Shown one piece after another: positions 9,536 to 18,582 of a DNA stretch of 64,000 nt. Source of the stretch: Yoonia sp. G8-12 (GTDB lineage Bacteria; Pseudomonadota; Alphaproteobacteria; Rhodobacterales; Rhodobacteraceae). The stretch covers positions 3,569,886-3,633,885 of the forward strand of contig NZ_CP151762.1 in NCBI RefSeq assembly GCF_038443675.1, in the 5' to 3' direction. The notes beneath the pieces were generated by a model, which made no database searches, was not told the DNA's origin, and was given only the letters and a program-made list of their open reading frames with translations. The first letter of the stretch is position 1. The number at the start of each line of letters is the position of its first letter. Both the position numbers and the translations under genes were made by a program.

Positions 9536-10996
9536 TTACTCCGCAACCATCGGTTCAAAGATGGCAGGTGGAAGGTCATAACCCCAGAGCTTAAAGCGCT
9601 CGGAGAAGTGGCTACGAACACCGGTGGCGGTGAAGTGACCGATGATCTTGTTGTCCGGCGTCAGGCCCACGCGCTGATACCGAAAGATTTCCTGCATCGA
9701 GATCACATCGCCTTCCATACCGGTGATTTCGGTGATTGACGTCATGCGGCGCGAACCATCCTGCAAACGTGACGCCTGTACGATAAGGTTTACAGCCGAC
9801 GAAATCTGGCTGCGCATCGCCTTGATCGGCATTTCGATACCGGCCATCGCGATCATGTTTTCCAGACGCGAAACACCGTCGCGGGCGCTGTTGGCGTGGA
9901 TCGTGGTCATGGATCCATCGTGGCCGGTGTTCATGGCTTGCAGCATGTCGATGACTTCTTCGCCACGGGTCTCACCCACGATGATGCGGTCTGGTCGCAT
10001 CCGCAGGGCGTTTTTCAGACAATCGCGCTGGGAAACGCCGCCTTTGCCTTCCACGTTGGGTGGACGGCTTTCCATCCGGCCCACATGCGTTTGTTGCAAC
10101 TGAAGTTCCGCTGTATCCTCGATTGTCAGAATACGCTCTGCGTCGTCGATAAAGCCGGACAGCGCGTTGAGGGTTGTCGTTTTACCAGAACCCGTACCGC
10201 CGGAAACGATAATATTGAGGCGGGTGGAAACGGCAGCTTGCAGATATGCGGCCATCTCCTCGGTAAAGGCGCCGAACTTAACAAGTTCTTCGATGCCGAG
10301 TTTGTCTTTCTTGAACTTACGAATGGACACCAGCGAACCATCGACAGCGATGGGAGGGACCATTGCGTTAAAACGTGATCCATCGGCAAGACGGGCGTCA
10401 ACATAGGGGTTGGACTCGTCGACGCGGCGACCAACGGCAGACACGATCTTGTCGATAATCCGCAGCAAATGCCGTTCGTCTTTAAACGTAATGTCGGTAA
10501 GTTCCAAACGTCCGTCACGTTCAACAAAGATCTGCTGTGGGCCGTTGACCAGAATATCGTTGACAGTTTCGTCTTTGAGCAGTGTTTCAAGAGGACCAAG
10601 GCCTGTTACTTCAAAAAAGAGGTCTTGGCTCAGGGTTTGGCGCTCGTCGCGGTTCAGCACGATACCCATCTCTTCGAGGGTTTCGTTGGCGATCGCGTTG
10701 ATTTCTGTTCGCAGCTCTTGCTCGGATGCGCTTTCCAGCGCGGCAAGGTTCAGGTTGTCCAACAGGGCCTTGTGAAGTTCAAGTTTGATTTCGCCCAAGC
10801 GTTCCTTGCGGCGCTTTTCTTTGTCCATCGGGGCCACTTCCCCCGGGCGCCTTGCCTGTGTCGTTTTGTGCATGGGCTTGCGCCCTTCATCAGGCTTTGC
10901 CACAGGAACCGCTGCCACGTCAATTTTAGAAGGAGCCGCAGGCGCGGCTGGGCCTGCATCCTTTGGCAGATTTGGCTTTTTATATTTAGAAAACAT
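9536..10996 (-). CDS. cpaF: Tad pilus assembly ATPase TadA/CpaF
   Basis: Secretion/pilus ATPase of 486 residues that powers Flp polymerisation. A variable Pro/Ala/Lys-rich N-terminus precedes the CpaF core. Walker A GGTGSGKT is at about 266-273, and the conserved GETRGEE and TIHAN segments (Asp and His boxes) follow. The ATG at 10996 is chosen because GAGAGG sits about 8 bases upstream. An earlier in-frame codon (11011) would overlap tadZ without a ribosome site. Confidence 0.96.
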   Translation of the reverse strand: MFSKYKKPNLPKDAGPAAPAAPSKIDVAAVPVAKPDEGRKPMHKTTQARRPGEVAPMDKEKRRKERLGEIKLELHKALLDNLNLAALESASEQELRTEINAIANETLEEMGIVLNRDERQTLSQDLFFEVTGLGPLETLLKDETVNDILVNGPQQIFVERDGRLELTDITFKDERHLLRIIDKIVSAVGRRVDESNPYVDARLADGSRFNAMVPPIAVDGSLVSIRKFKKDKLGIEELVKFGAFTEEMAAYLQAAVSTRLNIIVSGGTGSGKTTTLNALSGFIDDAERILTIEDTAELQLQQTHVGRMESRPPNVEGKGGVSQRDCLKNALRMRPDRIIVGETRGEEVIDMLQAMNTGHDGSMTTIHANSARDGVSRLENMIAMAGIEMPIKAMRSQISSAVNLIVQASRLQDGSRRMTSITEITGMEGDVISMQEIFRYQRVGLTPDNKIIGHFTATGVRSHFSERFKLWGYDLPPAIFEPMVAE

Positions 10997-11007
10997 ATTG
11001 TTACCTC

Positions 11008-12252
11008 TCAAGCATTCGCTTCGGCTGTATCTGCTTGGTTGACGTCATGGATTGATTTCGCAAGCTTCATAATCTCTTTGCGCAAGGCATTCTTTGGAAC
11101 GGTCTCTGCCATGGGTGCGCCGTGGTCTGCTGCCTGTACGACCGGTTTACCACCATCGGGAAGTTGGACTTCTATAGAAATTCCAAGATTGTCAGAAAGG
11201 CGCTTCACACGACTTTTGCCGTTCATATCTGCAAAACCTGGTGCGCGGTTTAACAAAAAGCGGATTTTCTCAAATGGCAAGTCCTCGGACTGGAGTGCGC
11301 GCTTGAGACGTAGTGTGTTTTGCGCAGAACGCATATCGAGTTCAATCATTGCGAAATAGACATGTGCCATTTCAAGAACCGTTTGTGACCATTCAACCAT
11401 CGTTGAAGGCATATCAATGATGATATAGTCAAAATTGCTGGCGGCCATCTGGATGACGCGCGTGATATCGTCGGGCGTGATCATATCAAGCGGGATCATG
11501 TCCATCGGTGCCGTCAGCACGTGAAGCTTATCACCATAGGTGAGCGTCGCCTGCATAAATGTTTCCGCGTCCATCGTCGCCGTGTCTGTCAGCAATTCAA
11601 GAACGGTTTCGCGCCGTGGCAGGTCGAGATAGGTGGAAGCAGACCCGAACTGAAAATCGAGATCGAGCAGACAGACCTTTGGTGGGTCTTTCTTGTCGAT
11701 GTTGGCCAGTTCCCACGCAAGATTGACGGCCAGCATGGTGGCGCCTGTACCGCCTGCAAGGCCATGAATGGGGATAATAACGCCCGCACGATCACCACTG
11801 GCTTGAAATCCTTTTTCTCCGCTTTGCGGTGCGGGTGTTTCCTGCTTGGTCAAGACCCGTTCAATTGCGCGCGCAAGTTCGTTTTCAGGAAGAGGGTAGG
11901 GGACAAATTCGTCACCGCCTTCGCGCAAAAGCTGGTGCAGCGCGGTTGGGCTGACATCTTCTGCGATCAGGATCACCTTGACGCCTGCGGCTTTGGCTGT
12001 AGCAATGACTTCGGAAATCGTCGTGAGATTGTCTTCGTCCTCGGCATCCATGGCGAGGGTAACAAATTGCAGGCTGCGTGACTCGGGTTGGCCAAGAAAT
12101 GCAATGGCATCTTCAAAACTCAGATCCCCCCATGCATCGCCCAAGGCGGCTTCCATATCTTCAATCAAAAGATCAAAGATTTGCACATCACGACTGATCG
12201 TGCAGGCCACAATTTGTGGCGGATCGTTCTGTACAACCGGACTTGTACTCAT
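11008..12252 (-). CDS. cpaE: Tad pilus localisation protein TadZ/CpaE (MinD-like)
   Basis: Protein of 414 residues. A receiver-like N-terminal half (about 1-130) is followed by a MinD/ParA-like ATPase half with the atypical P-loop GLAGGTGATM (about 164-173). This loop has no lysine, as is usual in the CpaE branch. The LLDLDFQFGS segment is the Asp-containing switch. It positions the pilus machine at the cell pole in better-studied bacteria. It is followed by cpaF 11 bases on, and preceded by a 255-base spacer with hairpins. Confidence 0.92.
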   Translation of the reverse strand: MSTSPVVQNDPPQIVACTISRDVQIFDLLIEDMEAALGDAWGDLSFEDAIAFLGQPESRSLQFVTLAMDAEDEDNLTTISEVIATAKAAGVKVILIAEDVSPTALHQLLREGGDEFVPYPLPENELARAIERVLTKQETPAPQSGEKGFQASGDRAGVIIPIHGLAGGTGATMLAVNLAWELANIDKKDPPKVCLLDLDFQFGSASTYLDLPRRETVLELLTDTATMDAETFMQATLTYGDKLHVLTAPMDMIPLDMITPDDITRVIQMAASNFDYIIIDMPSTMVEWSQTVLEMAHVYFAMIELDMRSAQNTLRLKRALQSEDLPFEKIRFLLNRAPGFADMNGKSRVKRLSDNLGISIEVQLPDGGKPVVQAADHGAPMAETVPKNALRKEIMKLAKSIHDVNQADTAEANA

Positions 12253-12456
12253 TTGTTTGACGTCCCCATTACTTAAATCTCACTCAAAACAAACACCAGC
12301 TTGCAAGGCTAGCCTAACATACCGTTCAGGTTTGCCTAAACCGTGGCGTAAATACGCTCTACTGGTCCGATCATTACTGGGAAATTTGTCGATAATAGGA
12401 CCAAATATGCTCGACTGTGCAGATATTTGCGACGATTTGCAATTCTTTGGTCAGAT

Positions 12457-12487
12457 GTTGACGCCGAATACAGAATTCGGCGTCAAC
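12457..12487. repeat. Perfect 13-bp inverted repeat between ompA-like gene and cpaE
   Basis: Arms GTTGACGCCGAAT and ATTCGGCGTCAAC with a 5-base loop, fully complementary. There is no T-run on the minus strand, so it may act as an mRNA 3' stabiliser or pause site after the OmpA gene rather than a classical terminator. Confidence 0.7.
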
Positions 12488-12489
12488 GA

Positions 12490-12510
12490 AGCGCTTGAGC
12501 GCTATTTTTA
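12490..12510 (+). terminator. Weak stem-loop with T-run next to the 13-bp inverted repeat
   Basis: AGCGCT-TG-AGCGCT (12490-12503) is followed by ATTTTTA on the plus strand. It faces the OmpA gene stop, and on the minus strand it adds a second hairpin after that gene. Confidence 0.4.
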
Positions 12511-13152
12511 AAGGCCGTCTGTCGCAGTCTCTGTTGCTGGTACGGCACTAGAGACATATTCACGGAAGATGACGGCAGCATATTTACCGTTCAGAAGCAT
12601 CGGATCGTTTTCAACGAATCCGGTCACTTCCGTGACTGTGCGACGGTTACGACGCTCGCGACCCTCAGTCACAACAAGCGGCTGTGTTTCGCCAAAGGAT
12701 ACGACAGCTTCCAGACGGCTGCGATCAATCCCTTGTGACGCCAGGAACGACACAACCGTTTGTGCACGGCGCAATCCGAGTGAACGGTTATAGCCCTGGC
12801 TGCCGACAAGGTCAGTGTGACCGTAGACCTTGAAGCGCACTTCTGGGAACTGACGGATCCAATCTGCCTGCTTCATCAGTGTTGCACGCGCATCGGCGTC
12901 CAAAACTGTCGAGTTAAAGGCAAAGTTTACCGTTGTGTTCACATCAGCCGCAAAGCGACGCGCAAGATTGATCGTGTAATCCTGTGCACCAGTCTGAACC
13001 AGACGGTTGTTCATTGTGGCTTCGCCAAAATCACCAGAGTCGATCGTTGACCCTGCCTCAGTAAAGAACGAAGCAGCTGCGATTTGCCTGTCAGCGGATG
13101 AGCAGGCGCCCAGTGTTGCGGCCGCGATGGCTGCTGTTATAATATATTTCAT
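12508..13152 (-). CDS. OmpA-family lipoprotein of the tad locus
   Basis: Protein of 214 residues with a lipoprotein signal (LGAC, Cys17). Its central OmpA-type peptidoglycan-binding domain includes FAFNSTVLDADARATL and the GHTDLVGSQGYNRSLGLRRA signature. A C-terminal extension ends in VPATETATDGL. OmpA-like proteins in tad loci anchor the secretin complex to the cell wall. The ATG at 13152 is preferred over an upstream frame start because GGAGCG lies about 9 bases before it. It directly follows cpaC. Confidence 0.9.
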   Translation of the reverse strand: MKYIITAAIAAATLGACSSADRQIAAASFFTEAGSTIDSGDFGEATMNNRLVQTGAQDYTINLARRFAADVNTTVNFAFNSTVLDADARATLMKQADWIRQFPEVRFKVYGHTDLVGSQGYNRSLGLRRAQTVVSFLASQGIDRSRLEAVVSFGETQPLVVTEGRERRNRRTVTEVTGFVENDPMLLNGKYAAVIFREYVSSAVPATETATDGL

Positions 13153-13167
13153 CGACTTACGCTCCAA

Positions 13168-14598
13168 TCATTCATCAAGGACATAGCCGTAGGACCCGCT
13201 AAAGTCCTGGCGCGCCACTTCGCCTGCACCACCGGTTGATGGCCCACCTGTCCGGGCCACTTGGCCGAAAAGGAAGAGCCCTTGCTCGGTGGGTGGGCGC
13301 ACGCGATCCGTTGGCAAGGCCAACGCTTCGCCCCGTGTCGGTGAGACAAGGTGTGGCGTCACAATAATCACCAGTTCAGTCTGGCGACGGGAGAATTCAG
13401 CGCTTCTGAACAGTGCGCCCAGGATTGGAATATCCCCGACCCATGGGACTTGGCCGTTCAAGTCGTTGAAGTCATCTGAGAGCAATCCGGCAATCGCAAA
13501 GCTTTCGCCATCACGCATCTCAACTGTGGTGGATGTTTCACGGCGGCTGAAAGCATCGACAGAGAAGCCGTTTGCCTGGAAGCCGCTTGACGGATCAATC
13601 GCTGAAACCGCAGCACTGAGTTCCAGGTTGATGATGTCGCCATCAATCACGCGAGGAATAAAGCTGAGTTCAACACCAAAGGGCTTATACTCGACCGAGA
13701 TCGTACCGCCTTCATTCGATGATGGCACCGGATACTCGCCACCTGCAAGGAAGGTAGCTTCCTGTCCGCTCAGCGCTGTCAGGTTTGGCTCTGCCAAAGA
13801 CCGTACAACACCCCGTGTTTCCAAGGCTTCAAGCAAGATGCCGACTTCGAGGCTACCCGCACCAAAACCAAAGACAAACGCCCCATTGTTGGAGTTTGAA
13901 GCTGGCACGTTATTGGCGAGCGCCCCGTTTATTGCCGCTTGGCCAACCGTGCGGTTTGTACCGCCGGTAATGCTGACATCGTCATCAAAACCAAGACCGG
14001 TAAGGGAAAGCGAAGAAGAAAGTGCCTTGCTCACTGAACGCTGCATCTCTGCAAACCGCACTTTCAGCATCACCTGCTGTGTGCCACCGACCGTCATCAG
14101 GTTGGATACACGCTCTGGCGCATACCGTTCTGCAAGGTCCAGTGCGCGGTCCAGCCGCGCGATGGAGCTGACTGTGCCGGAAAGCACGATACCATTGTTG
14201 GCGGTACGCACTTCAATGTTTTCACCAGGTAGAATTTGCGTCAGACGCTCTTTGAATTCTGCCATATCGGGGGAAACATGCACTTCTACGTTCGTGATCA
14301 GACGCCCGTTCTCACCCAGAAGGGTCAGAGTGGTACGACCGGGTTCTTTGCCCAGAACGTAGATTGTACGGTCAGACAAAGACGAAATGTCCGCAATGCC
14401 CGGGTTCGCAATTGATAATTCAGTGAAGGGCACATCGCTCTCCACAACAACGGCCCGACTCATCGGAACGCTAAGTGCGCTAGACGCCGCGCCGCGCAGA
14501 ACGCGCAACGTTTCGGCCGGTGCAATACTTGGTGCTGCCGCAGTTAGCGACAACGTTAAGCCAGCAATAGCTGCCTTTAAGAATTTGTCATATTTCAT
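13168..14598 (-). CDS. cpaC: Tad pilus outer-membrane secretin CpaC/RcpA
   Basis: Secretin of 476 residues with a Sec signal peptide ending near APAET. An N-terminal pilus-secretin domain and BON-like repeat (about 80-190) precede the secretin core, with the VPWVGDIPILGALFRS motif near the end (about 395-411). It forms the outer-membrane channel for Flp pili. A terminator-like hairpin precedes it, suggesting that cpaC onward can be its own transcript. Confidence 0.95.
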   Translation of the reverse strand: MKYDKFLKAAIAGLTLSLTAAAPSIAPAETLRVLRGAASSALSVPMSRAVVVESDVPFTELSIANPGIADISSLSDRTIYVLGKEPGRTTLTLLGENGRLITNVEVHVSPDMAEFKERLTQILPGENIEVRTANNGIVLSGTVSSIARLDRALDLAERYAPERVSNLMTVGGTQQVMLKVRFAEMQRSVSKALSSSLSLTGLGFDDDVSITGGTNRTVGQAAINGALANNVPASNSNNGAFVFGFGAGSLEVGILLEALETRGVVRSLAEPNLTALSGQEATFLAGGEYPVPSSNEGGTISVEYKPFGVELSFIPRVIDGDIINLELSAAVSAIDPSSGFQANGFSVDAFSRRETSTTVEMRDGESFAIAGLLSDDFNDLNGQVPWVGDIPILGALFRSAEFSRRQTELVIIVTPHLVSPTRGEALALPTDRVRPPTEQGLFLFGQVARTGGPSTGGAGEVARQDFSGSYGYVLDE

Positions 14599-14754
14599 AA
14601 GTGACCTGCCTCTCCGATCACGCCTCGTTTAACGGGTCTTCCCGCCCATGATCATCAGACCATGAGGCACAACCATATTTATTGCAATAATCAAGGTGTT
14701 GGAGGGCGGAGCGAATGTGGGTTAAACGCAACACTCGCTAGGCCGTGTGGAAAA

Positions 14755-14794
14755 TTCTGCGCCCAACACTAGATTTAGCGGGGCGCAGAAGGGT
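14755..14794 (-). terminator. Terminator-like inverted repeat between cpaB and cpaC
   Basis: Perfect 10-bp arms TTCTGCGCCC (14755-14764) and GGGCGCAGAA (14781-14790). On the minus strand the stem is followed by TTTT, placing an intrinsic terminator or attenuator after cpaB. Confidence 0.6.
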
Positions 14795-14821
14795 TTTCGT
14801 CAAGTTACAGAAATAGACAAA

Positions 14822-15658
14822 TCACTCGGTGCAATCGACCTCAACCTGAATTCGCTCGGTACCGTTGCGTTGTGTGACAAAGCATCGTTTTTCCTCAACA
14901 ACTTCGGGTGCAGCTTCCCGGACGACCTCTTCAATTCCAAGAACGTCACGAATATTGGTCTCAATTGTTGTGTCGCCTGCTTCAAGATCATCGCGGCCCA
15001 CAGGCGTCAATGACAGCGCACCTGCCGCCTGAAGAACTTGCAAATCAGCAAAGTCTTCTTGCGATACTTGAATGACGACGCCGGTGCCTCTGTTATTACC
15101 ATCGGCGTCGTCTGTCGCGATGATCTCCAGTCTACTCTTGACCAAGCGCGAAATGCTGGGACCGCCCTCGACGCGGCCAACCCAATAGAGGTCAATCCGG
15201 TCGGACGTGCGAAGATCACCCGCAAATGCCTGCGTCATGTTATTTGGCAACGGGAAGGCCCGCATGCCGGGATCAAGGAGCGCAGTAATACCCTGAGGCG
15301 CACCTGCGGCTGTGACTTTTGCAGTCAGGATCGGCTCGTTCTCTTGCATGGGAATACGTACAACGCGCGGTACATTGAGGCCCTCCGGGAACAATTCTTC
15401 TTCAGTCGCAAAAACGCCGTCGGGCAAAAAATCGCGGGCGTATTTGATAATTTTGACGTCCTCAAGTGTCAGCAGGTCACCATATGTCAACGATCGAGAC
15501 GGTGCGTAAATGTCGACTGTTCGGATCGCTGTTGCAGAACGCTGCCGTTCCCGCTCCAATTGAGATGCTTGCGTATCCATATACTGGTTCACCATGTAAA
15601 CGGCAAAACCGGCAAGCCCCATCCCGATCAATAGTACCAATCCAAAAACTGCGCGCAT
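14822..15658 (-). CDS. cpaB: Flp pilus assembly protein CpaB/RcpC
   Basis: Protein of 278 residues with one N-terminal membrane anchor (VFGLVLLIGMGLAGFAVYMV), an SAF domain (about 50-120), and an RcpC-type C-terminal domain. Together with CpaC it makes the periplasmic/outer-membrane part of the pilus system. The open frame extends further upstream, but the ATG at 15658 follows AAGAGGTAAAG and yields the standard N-terminus. Confidence 0.9.
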   Translation of the reverse strand: MRAVFGLVLLIGMGLAGFAVYMVNQYMDTQASQLERERQRSATAIRTVDIYAPSRSLTYGDLLTLEDVKIIKYARDFLPDGVFATEEELFPEGLNVPRVVRIPMQENEPILTAKVTAAGAPQGITALLDPGMRAFPLPNNMTQAFAGDLRTSDRIDLYWVGRVEGGPSISRLVKSRLEIIATDDADGNNRGTGVVIQVSQEDFADLQVLQAAGALSLTPVGRDDLEAGDTTIETNIRDVLGIEEVVREAAPEVVEEKRCFVTQRNGTERIQVEVDCTE

Positions 15659-15915
15659 GTCTTTACCTCTTGTCTCAATTCGCTCTTCGGGGCGGCCGGA
15701 TGTTTGCTTTGATCTTCCAAAAAGCTGACTACCCTGCCACAAACACAGCCGCGGTGCGACATGCAACATCAAAACCGTGCTGAAGATATATCTGCAGGTC
15801 GGCCTATGCACAATCTGTTAGCGTCTGTTCGCGGAGCAAAAACTAGAATTGTAATTGCTGTTACCAGAATTGTGTCAGCGATACTTCTACAATAGAAGGT
15901 GTCAACGCAGCCTAC

Positions 15916-16089
15916 CTACAAGTCGACGTCGTTCAATGTCGTCTCTACTTCGTTCGCTAAGTCAGTTGCTCCGCCGCTGAACGCCGAAACCACCACGAAA
16001 CCAAGCAAACAAATCGCAGCAGTCAGCACAACGAAATCAACGGTTATGGCACCATCGTCGTCTAAGAAGAATTGTAGGAAGAATTTCAT
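15916..16089 (-). CDS. flp: Flp-family type IVb pilin, second copy
   Basis: Small pilin of 57 residues. Short basic/acidic leader MKFFLQFFLDDDG, a prepilin cleavage site after Gly13, then the hydrophobic helix AITVDFVVLTAAICLLGF. Canonical Flp pilins have Glu at mature position 5; here it is Asp. It is separated from the first pilin by a strong hairpin, consistent with lower expression of this copy. Confidence 0.88.
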   Translation of the reverse strand: MKFFLQFFLDDDGAITVDFVVLTAAICLLGFVVVSAFSGGATDLANEVETTLNDVDL

Positions 16090-16244
16090 GGCTAATTTTA
16101 CCTTCCGACTGCGGTCAGACGTTAGCGCACAATGCGAAAATACCATTCAATGCAAACATTTAGATATGTCTCGATAACTAAGAAACGCGAAACAAAATCG
16201 CATGGTTCTCTTTAAGAATATTTGCTATCGATTAGATATTTAGA

Positions 16245-16268
16245 CTGCGCCACACTTAAATGGCGCAG
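16245..16268. repeat. 8-bp inverted repeat downstream of the first Flp pilin
   Basis: CTGCGCCA / TGGCGCAG with an 8-base loop lies between the two pilin genes. It could partly terminate or stabilise the abundant flp transcript. No clear T-run follows. Confidence 0.5.
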
Positions 16269-16294
16269 CCAAGTTGTTTCATACTTAGTCAGCC

Positions 16295-16477
16295 TTAAGA
16301 TGCTGGGTCTTGTGCATCAAGTGCGTCTTCGATCTCGTTCGCAAGGCCTGTTGCCCCGTTGCTGACCGCAGTACCAACTGCCAGGCCCAGAACAACGATT
16401 GCAGCTGTCAGAACAACGAAGTCAACTGTTACAGCGCCGTCTTCGTCATTACGGAAGTTTTCGATAAATTTAAGCAT
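16295..16477 (-). CDS. flp: Flp-family type IVb pilin, major copy
   Basis: Pilin of 60 residues: leader MLKFIENFRNDEDG, then mature AVTVDFVVLTAAIVVLG with the hydrophobic polymerisation helix. As in the neighbouring copy, position 5 of the mature helix is Asp rather than Glu. A strong Shine-Dalgarno GAGGAGGG lies about 6 bases before the ATG, fitting a highly expressed structural subunit. It is the first gene of the tad cluster. Confidence 0.92.
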   Translation of the reverse strand: MLKFIENFRNDEDGAVTVDFVVLTAAIVVLGLAVGTAVSNGATGLANEIEDALDAQDPAS

Positions 16478-16830
16478 TGTGATCCCTCCTCAGGGTATTA
16501 GCAGGTTTAGTTTCGTTCCGCGTCGGCATCTAGTTTACTCATTACGCTAACGCGAACACCGTCTTGGATGAGTACATATAGCCATTTGAATGGGGCAGCA
16601 CTTTGGCATCAATCAGTTTTTTTCAGCACAGATCAAAAATCCACCCGCATAATTTGTAAGTTATTGTTTTTAAATGAAAGAAATATTCATCTTTCGTTCA
16701 TCTTCGCTGCAATCCGTTGCGATAAAGCCGCCAATGGCTCTGAAATCCGGCCTATTGTTCCCAAAGTTCTGGCTTTTTGGCTGCTTTCTGCCATCTTTAA
16801 ATGAACAAAAAGCCTCGAGCAGGTCCAAAA
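16478..16830. other. Intergenic region between divergent flp and lytic transglycosylase genes
   Basis: About 350 bases with lower GC than the flanks. It must carry the promoter for the tad cluster (minus) and for the transglycosylase (plus). Apart from the flp ribosome site, I see no motif that I can assign with confidence. Confidence 0.5.
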
Positions 16831-17667
16831 ATGAGTCGTAAATTAACGGGCGCAGTGCTGATCAGCACGATTCTCGCAATAACCCCTGCTTTGGCAGAGG
16901 TGGAACGCATATTACCTGATTTCACGTTTAAGCGTGTGCCAATTCCAAGTGCTGGTTCATCAAGTCGCATCACAGTTCAGATTGACCCCAACGCGCCACG
17001 GCTCGGGCCGGTCTATGCCGATCCAGAGCCAGAGCCTGTTGTAGCTGCCGGTGCCATTGCGCTGCCACAGCCATCGGGACTTGAATGGTTTTGGACAACG
17101 GTTCCGACGGCTCTTGCAGCGCAGGGTCCGGTCCGGTTTCAGAAGGCAATCGAACAGCTGAACAATCCTCCGTCGGGCAAGGGCGTGCCCTCTCCACGAT
17201 TGCAGGCGCTTCAAAATATTGCCTCTGCCCATGGGCGCCGCATCCTTATTGAAACAGTGGGCACCTCTGTGTCCCCGGCGTTGGTGTTGGCTGTGATCTC
17301 GGTTGAAAGCGCAGGACGCACCGATGCTGTCAGTTCGGCAGGTGCCACAGGTCTTATGCAGTTGATGCCTGACACAGCGACCCGGTTTGGTGTGGATGAC
17401 AGCACGAACGCCGCACAAAACATCAAGGGGGGCGTGGCCTATCTTGAATGGCTGCTGGATCATTTCGATAATGATCCTTTGCTTGCACTTGCCGGATATA
17501 ATGCCGGCGAAGGCAATGTGCGCCGCTATGAGGGGGTTCCACCATTCTCTGAGACGCGCGCCTATGTCCCCAAAGTGCTAGCGGCATGGCAGGTTGCCAA
17601 GGGTCTTTGCCAAACACCGCCTGAGCTGATTACGGATGCCTGTGTCTTTAACGTGAATGGTATCTAG
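16831..17667 (+). CDS. Periplasmic lytic transglycosylase (SLT domain)
   Basis: Protein of 278 residues with a Sec signal peptide ending at PALAE. A Pro-rich linker leads to a C-terminal SLT domain: catalytic Glu159 in AVISVESAG, followed by GATGLMQLMPDTA and GYNAGEGNV, the three standard motifs. It cleaves peptidoglycan glycan strands. It is divergent from the tad pilus genes, so it may open the wall for pilus passage (inference). An upstream ATG at 16801 is in frame but lacks a ribosome site. Confidence 0.9.
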   Translation: MSRKLTGAVLISTILAITPALAEVERILPDFTFKRVPIPSAGSSSRITVQIDPNAPRLGPVYADPEPEPVVAAGAIALPQPSGLEWFWTTVPTALAAQGPVRFQKAIEQLNNPPSGKGVPSPRLQALQNIASAHGRRILIETVGTSVSPALVLAVISVESAGRTDAVSSAGATGLMQLMPDTATRFGVDDSTNAAQNIKGGVAYLEWLLDHFDNDPLLALAGYNAGEGNVRRYEGVPPFSETRAYVPKVLAAWQVAKGLCQTPPELITDACVFNVNGI

Positions 17668-17936
17668 GCCGAAAACACATCCGCCCATTCAGGATGTACG
17701 CGCAGTTGCGCACTCACAAACGGACAGAGCGATGTAATCTGAAGCCCGCGATTGCGCGCATCCGCAATAAGTTCGCGTAACATCAGCAGGCCGATTTCAT
17801 CACCTTCATACCCACGTGCGACCTGTGTGTGCTCTGCAACCAGTCGCTTTTCAGGTACAAGTTCGTAGGTTAGAACACTCTCGCCCGTGGAATGCACGAC
17901 AGTGTACCGGCCTTTGGTACCGTTTTCATCGTGCAT
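17664..17936 (-). CDS. Small GNAT-like acetyltransferase (YidJ/DUF-type)
   Basis: About 90 residues from the ATG at 17936. It matches the compact Gcn5-related family with segments LTYELVPEKRLVAEHTQV, a glycine-containing acetyl-CoA loop, and the ending CPFVSAQLRVHPEWADV. The C-terminal C-P-F/Y plus H-P-E-W pattern is typical. The substrate is unknown. Its start overlaps the stop of the CoA-transferase B subunit, suggesting a shared transcript. Confidence 0.8.
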   Translation of the reverse strand: MHDENGTKGRYTVVHSTGESVLTYELVPEKRLVAEHTQVARGYEGDEIGLLMLRELIADARNRGLQITSLCPFVSAQLRVHPEWADVFSA

Positions 17937-17946
17937 CACCCGAAGA

Positions 17947-18573
17947 TCAGACAATCGCCGCCTCTGTTGCCGCGCGCAGTTCGTCTTCCGTGACACCATC
18001 AGCGGTTTCGACGATCTTCAAGCCGCCCTCAACAACATCCAGCACGCCAAGATTGGTAATGATGCGGTCGACAACACCTTTGCCAGTCAATGGTAGGGTG
18101 CATTCTTTCAAGACTTTGCTGTCGCCATGTTTGTTGGTGTGATCCATCACAGCAACGACACGGCCAACACCCGCCACCAGATCCATCGCGCCACCCATGC
18201 CTTTGACAAGCTTACCGGGGATCATCCAGTTGGCCAGATCGCCGTTTTCAGCAACCTCCATCGCGCCCAAAATCGCCATCGCGATCTTGCCGCCGCGGAT
18301 CATGCCAAAGGATTGCGCGCTATCGAAATAGGCGGTCTGGGGCAATTCTGTAATGGTTTGCTTGCCCGCATTGATCAGGTCAGCGTCTTCTGTGCCCTCA
18401 ACGGGGAAGGGGCCCATGCCGAGCATCCCGTTTTCGGACTGCAAGGTGACCTCGATCCCATCAGGGATATAGTTCGACACCAAGGTCGGAATGCCGATCC
18501 CAAGGTTGACATACCAGCCGTCCTGCAGCTCTTGCGCGGCGCGGGCGGCCATTTGATTGCGGTCCCAAGGCAT
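17947..18573 (-). CDS. scoB: 3-oxoacid CoA-transferase, subunit B
   Basis: Beta subunit of 208 residues of a two-subunit family I CoA-transferase. The catalytic glutamate is in SENGMLGMGP (Glu47), and the VNLGIGIPT and GGAMDLVAG motifs are present. It transfers CoA between succinate and acetoacetate-like acids in ketone-body or polyhydroxybutyrate-related metabolism. The alpha subunit lies upstream on the same strand, with a small unknown gene inserted between them. Confidence 0.93.
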   Translation of the reverse strand: MPWDRNQMAARAAQELQDGWYVNLGIGIPTLVSNYIPDGIEVTLQSENGMLGMGPFPVEGTEDADLINAGKQTITELPQTAYFDSAQSFGMIRGGKIAMAILGAMEVAENGDLANWMIPGKLVKGMGGAMDLVAGVGRVVAVMDHTNKHGDSKVLKECTLPLTGKGVVDRIITNLGVLDVVEGGLKIVETADGVTEDELRAATEAAIV

Positions 18574-18582
18574 AAGCTGATC

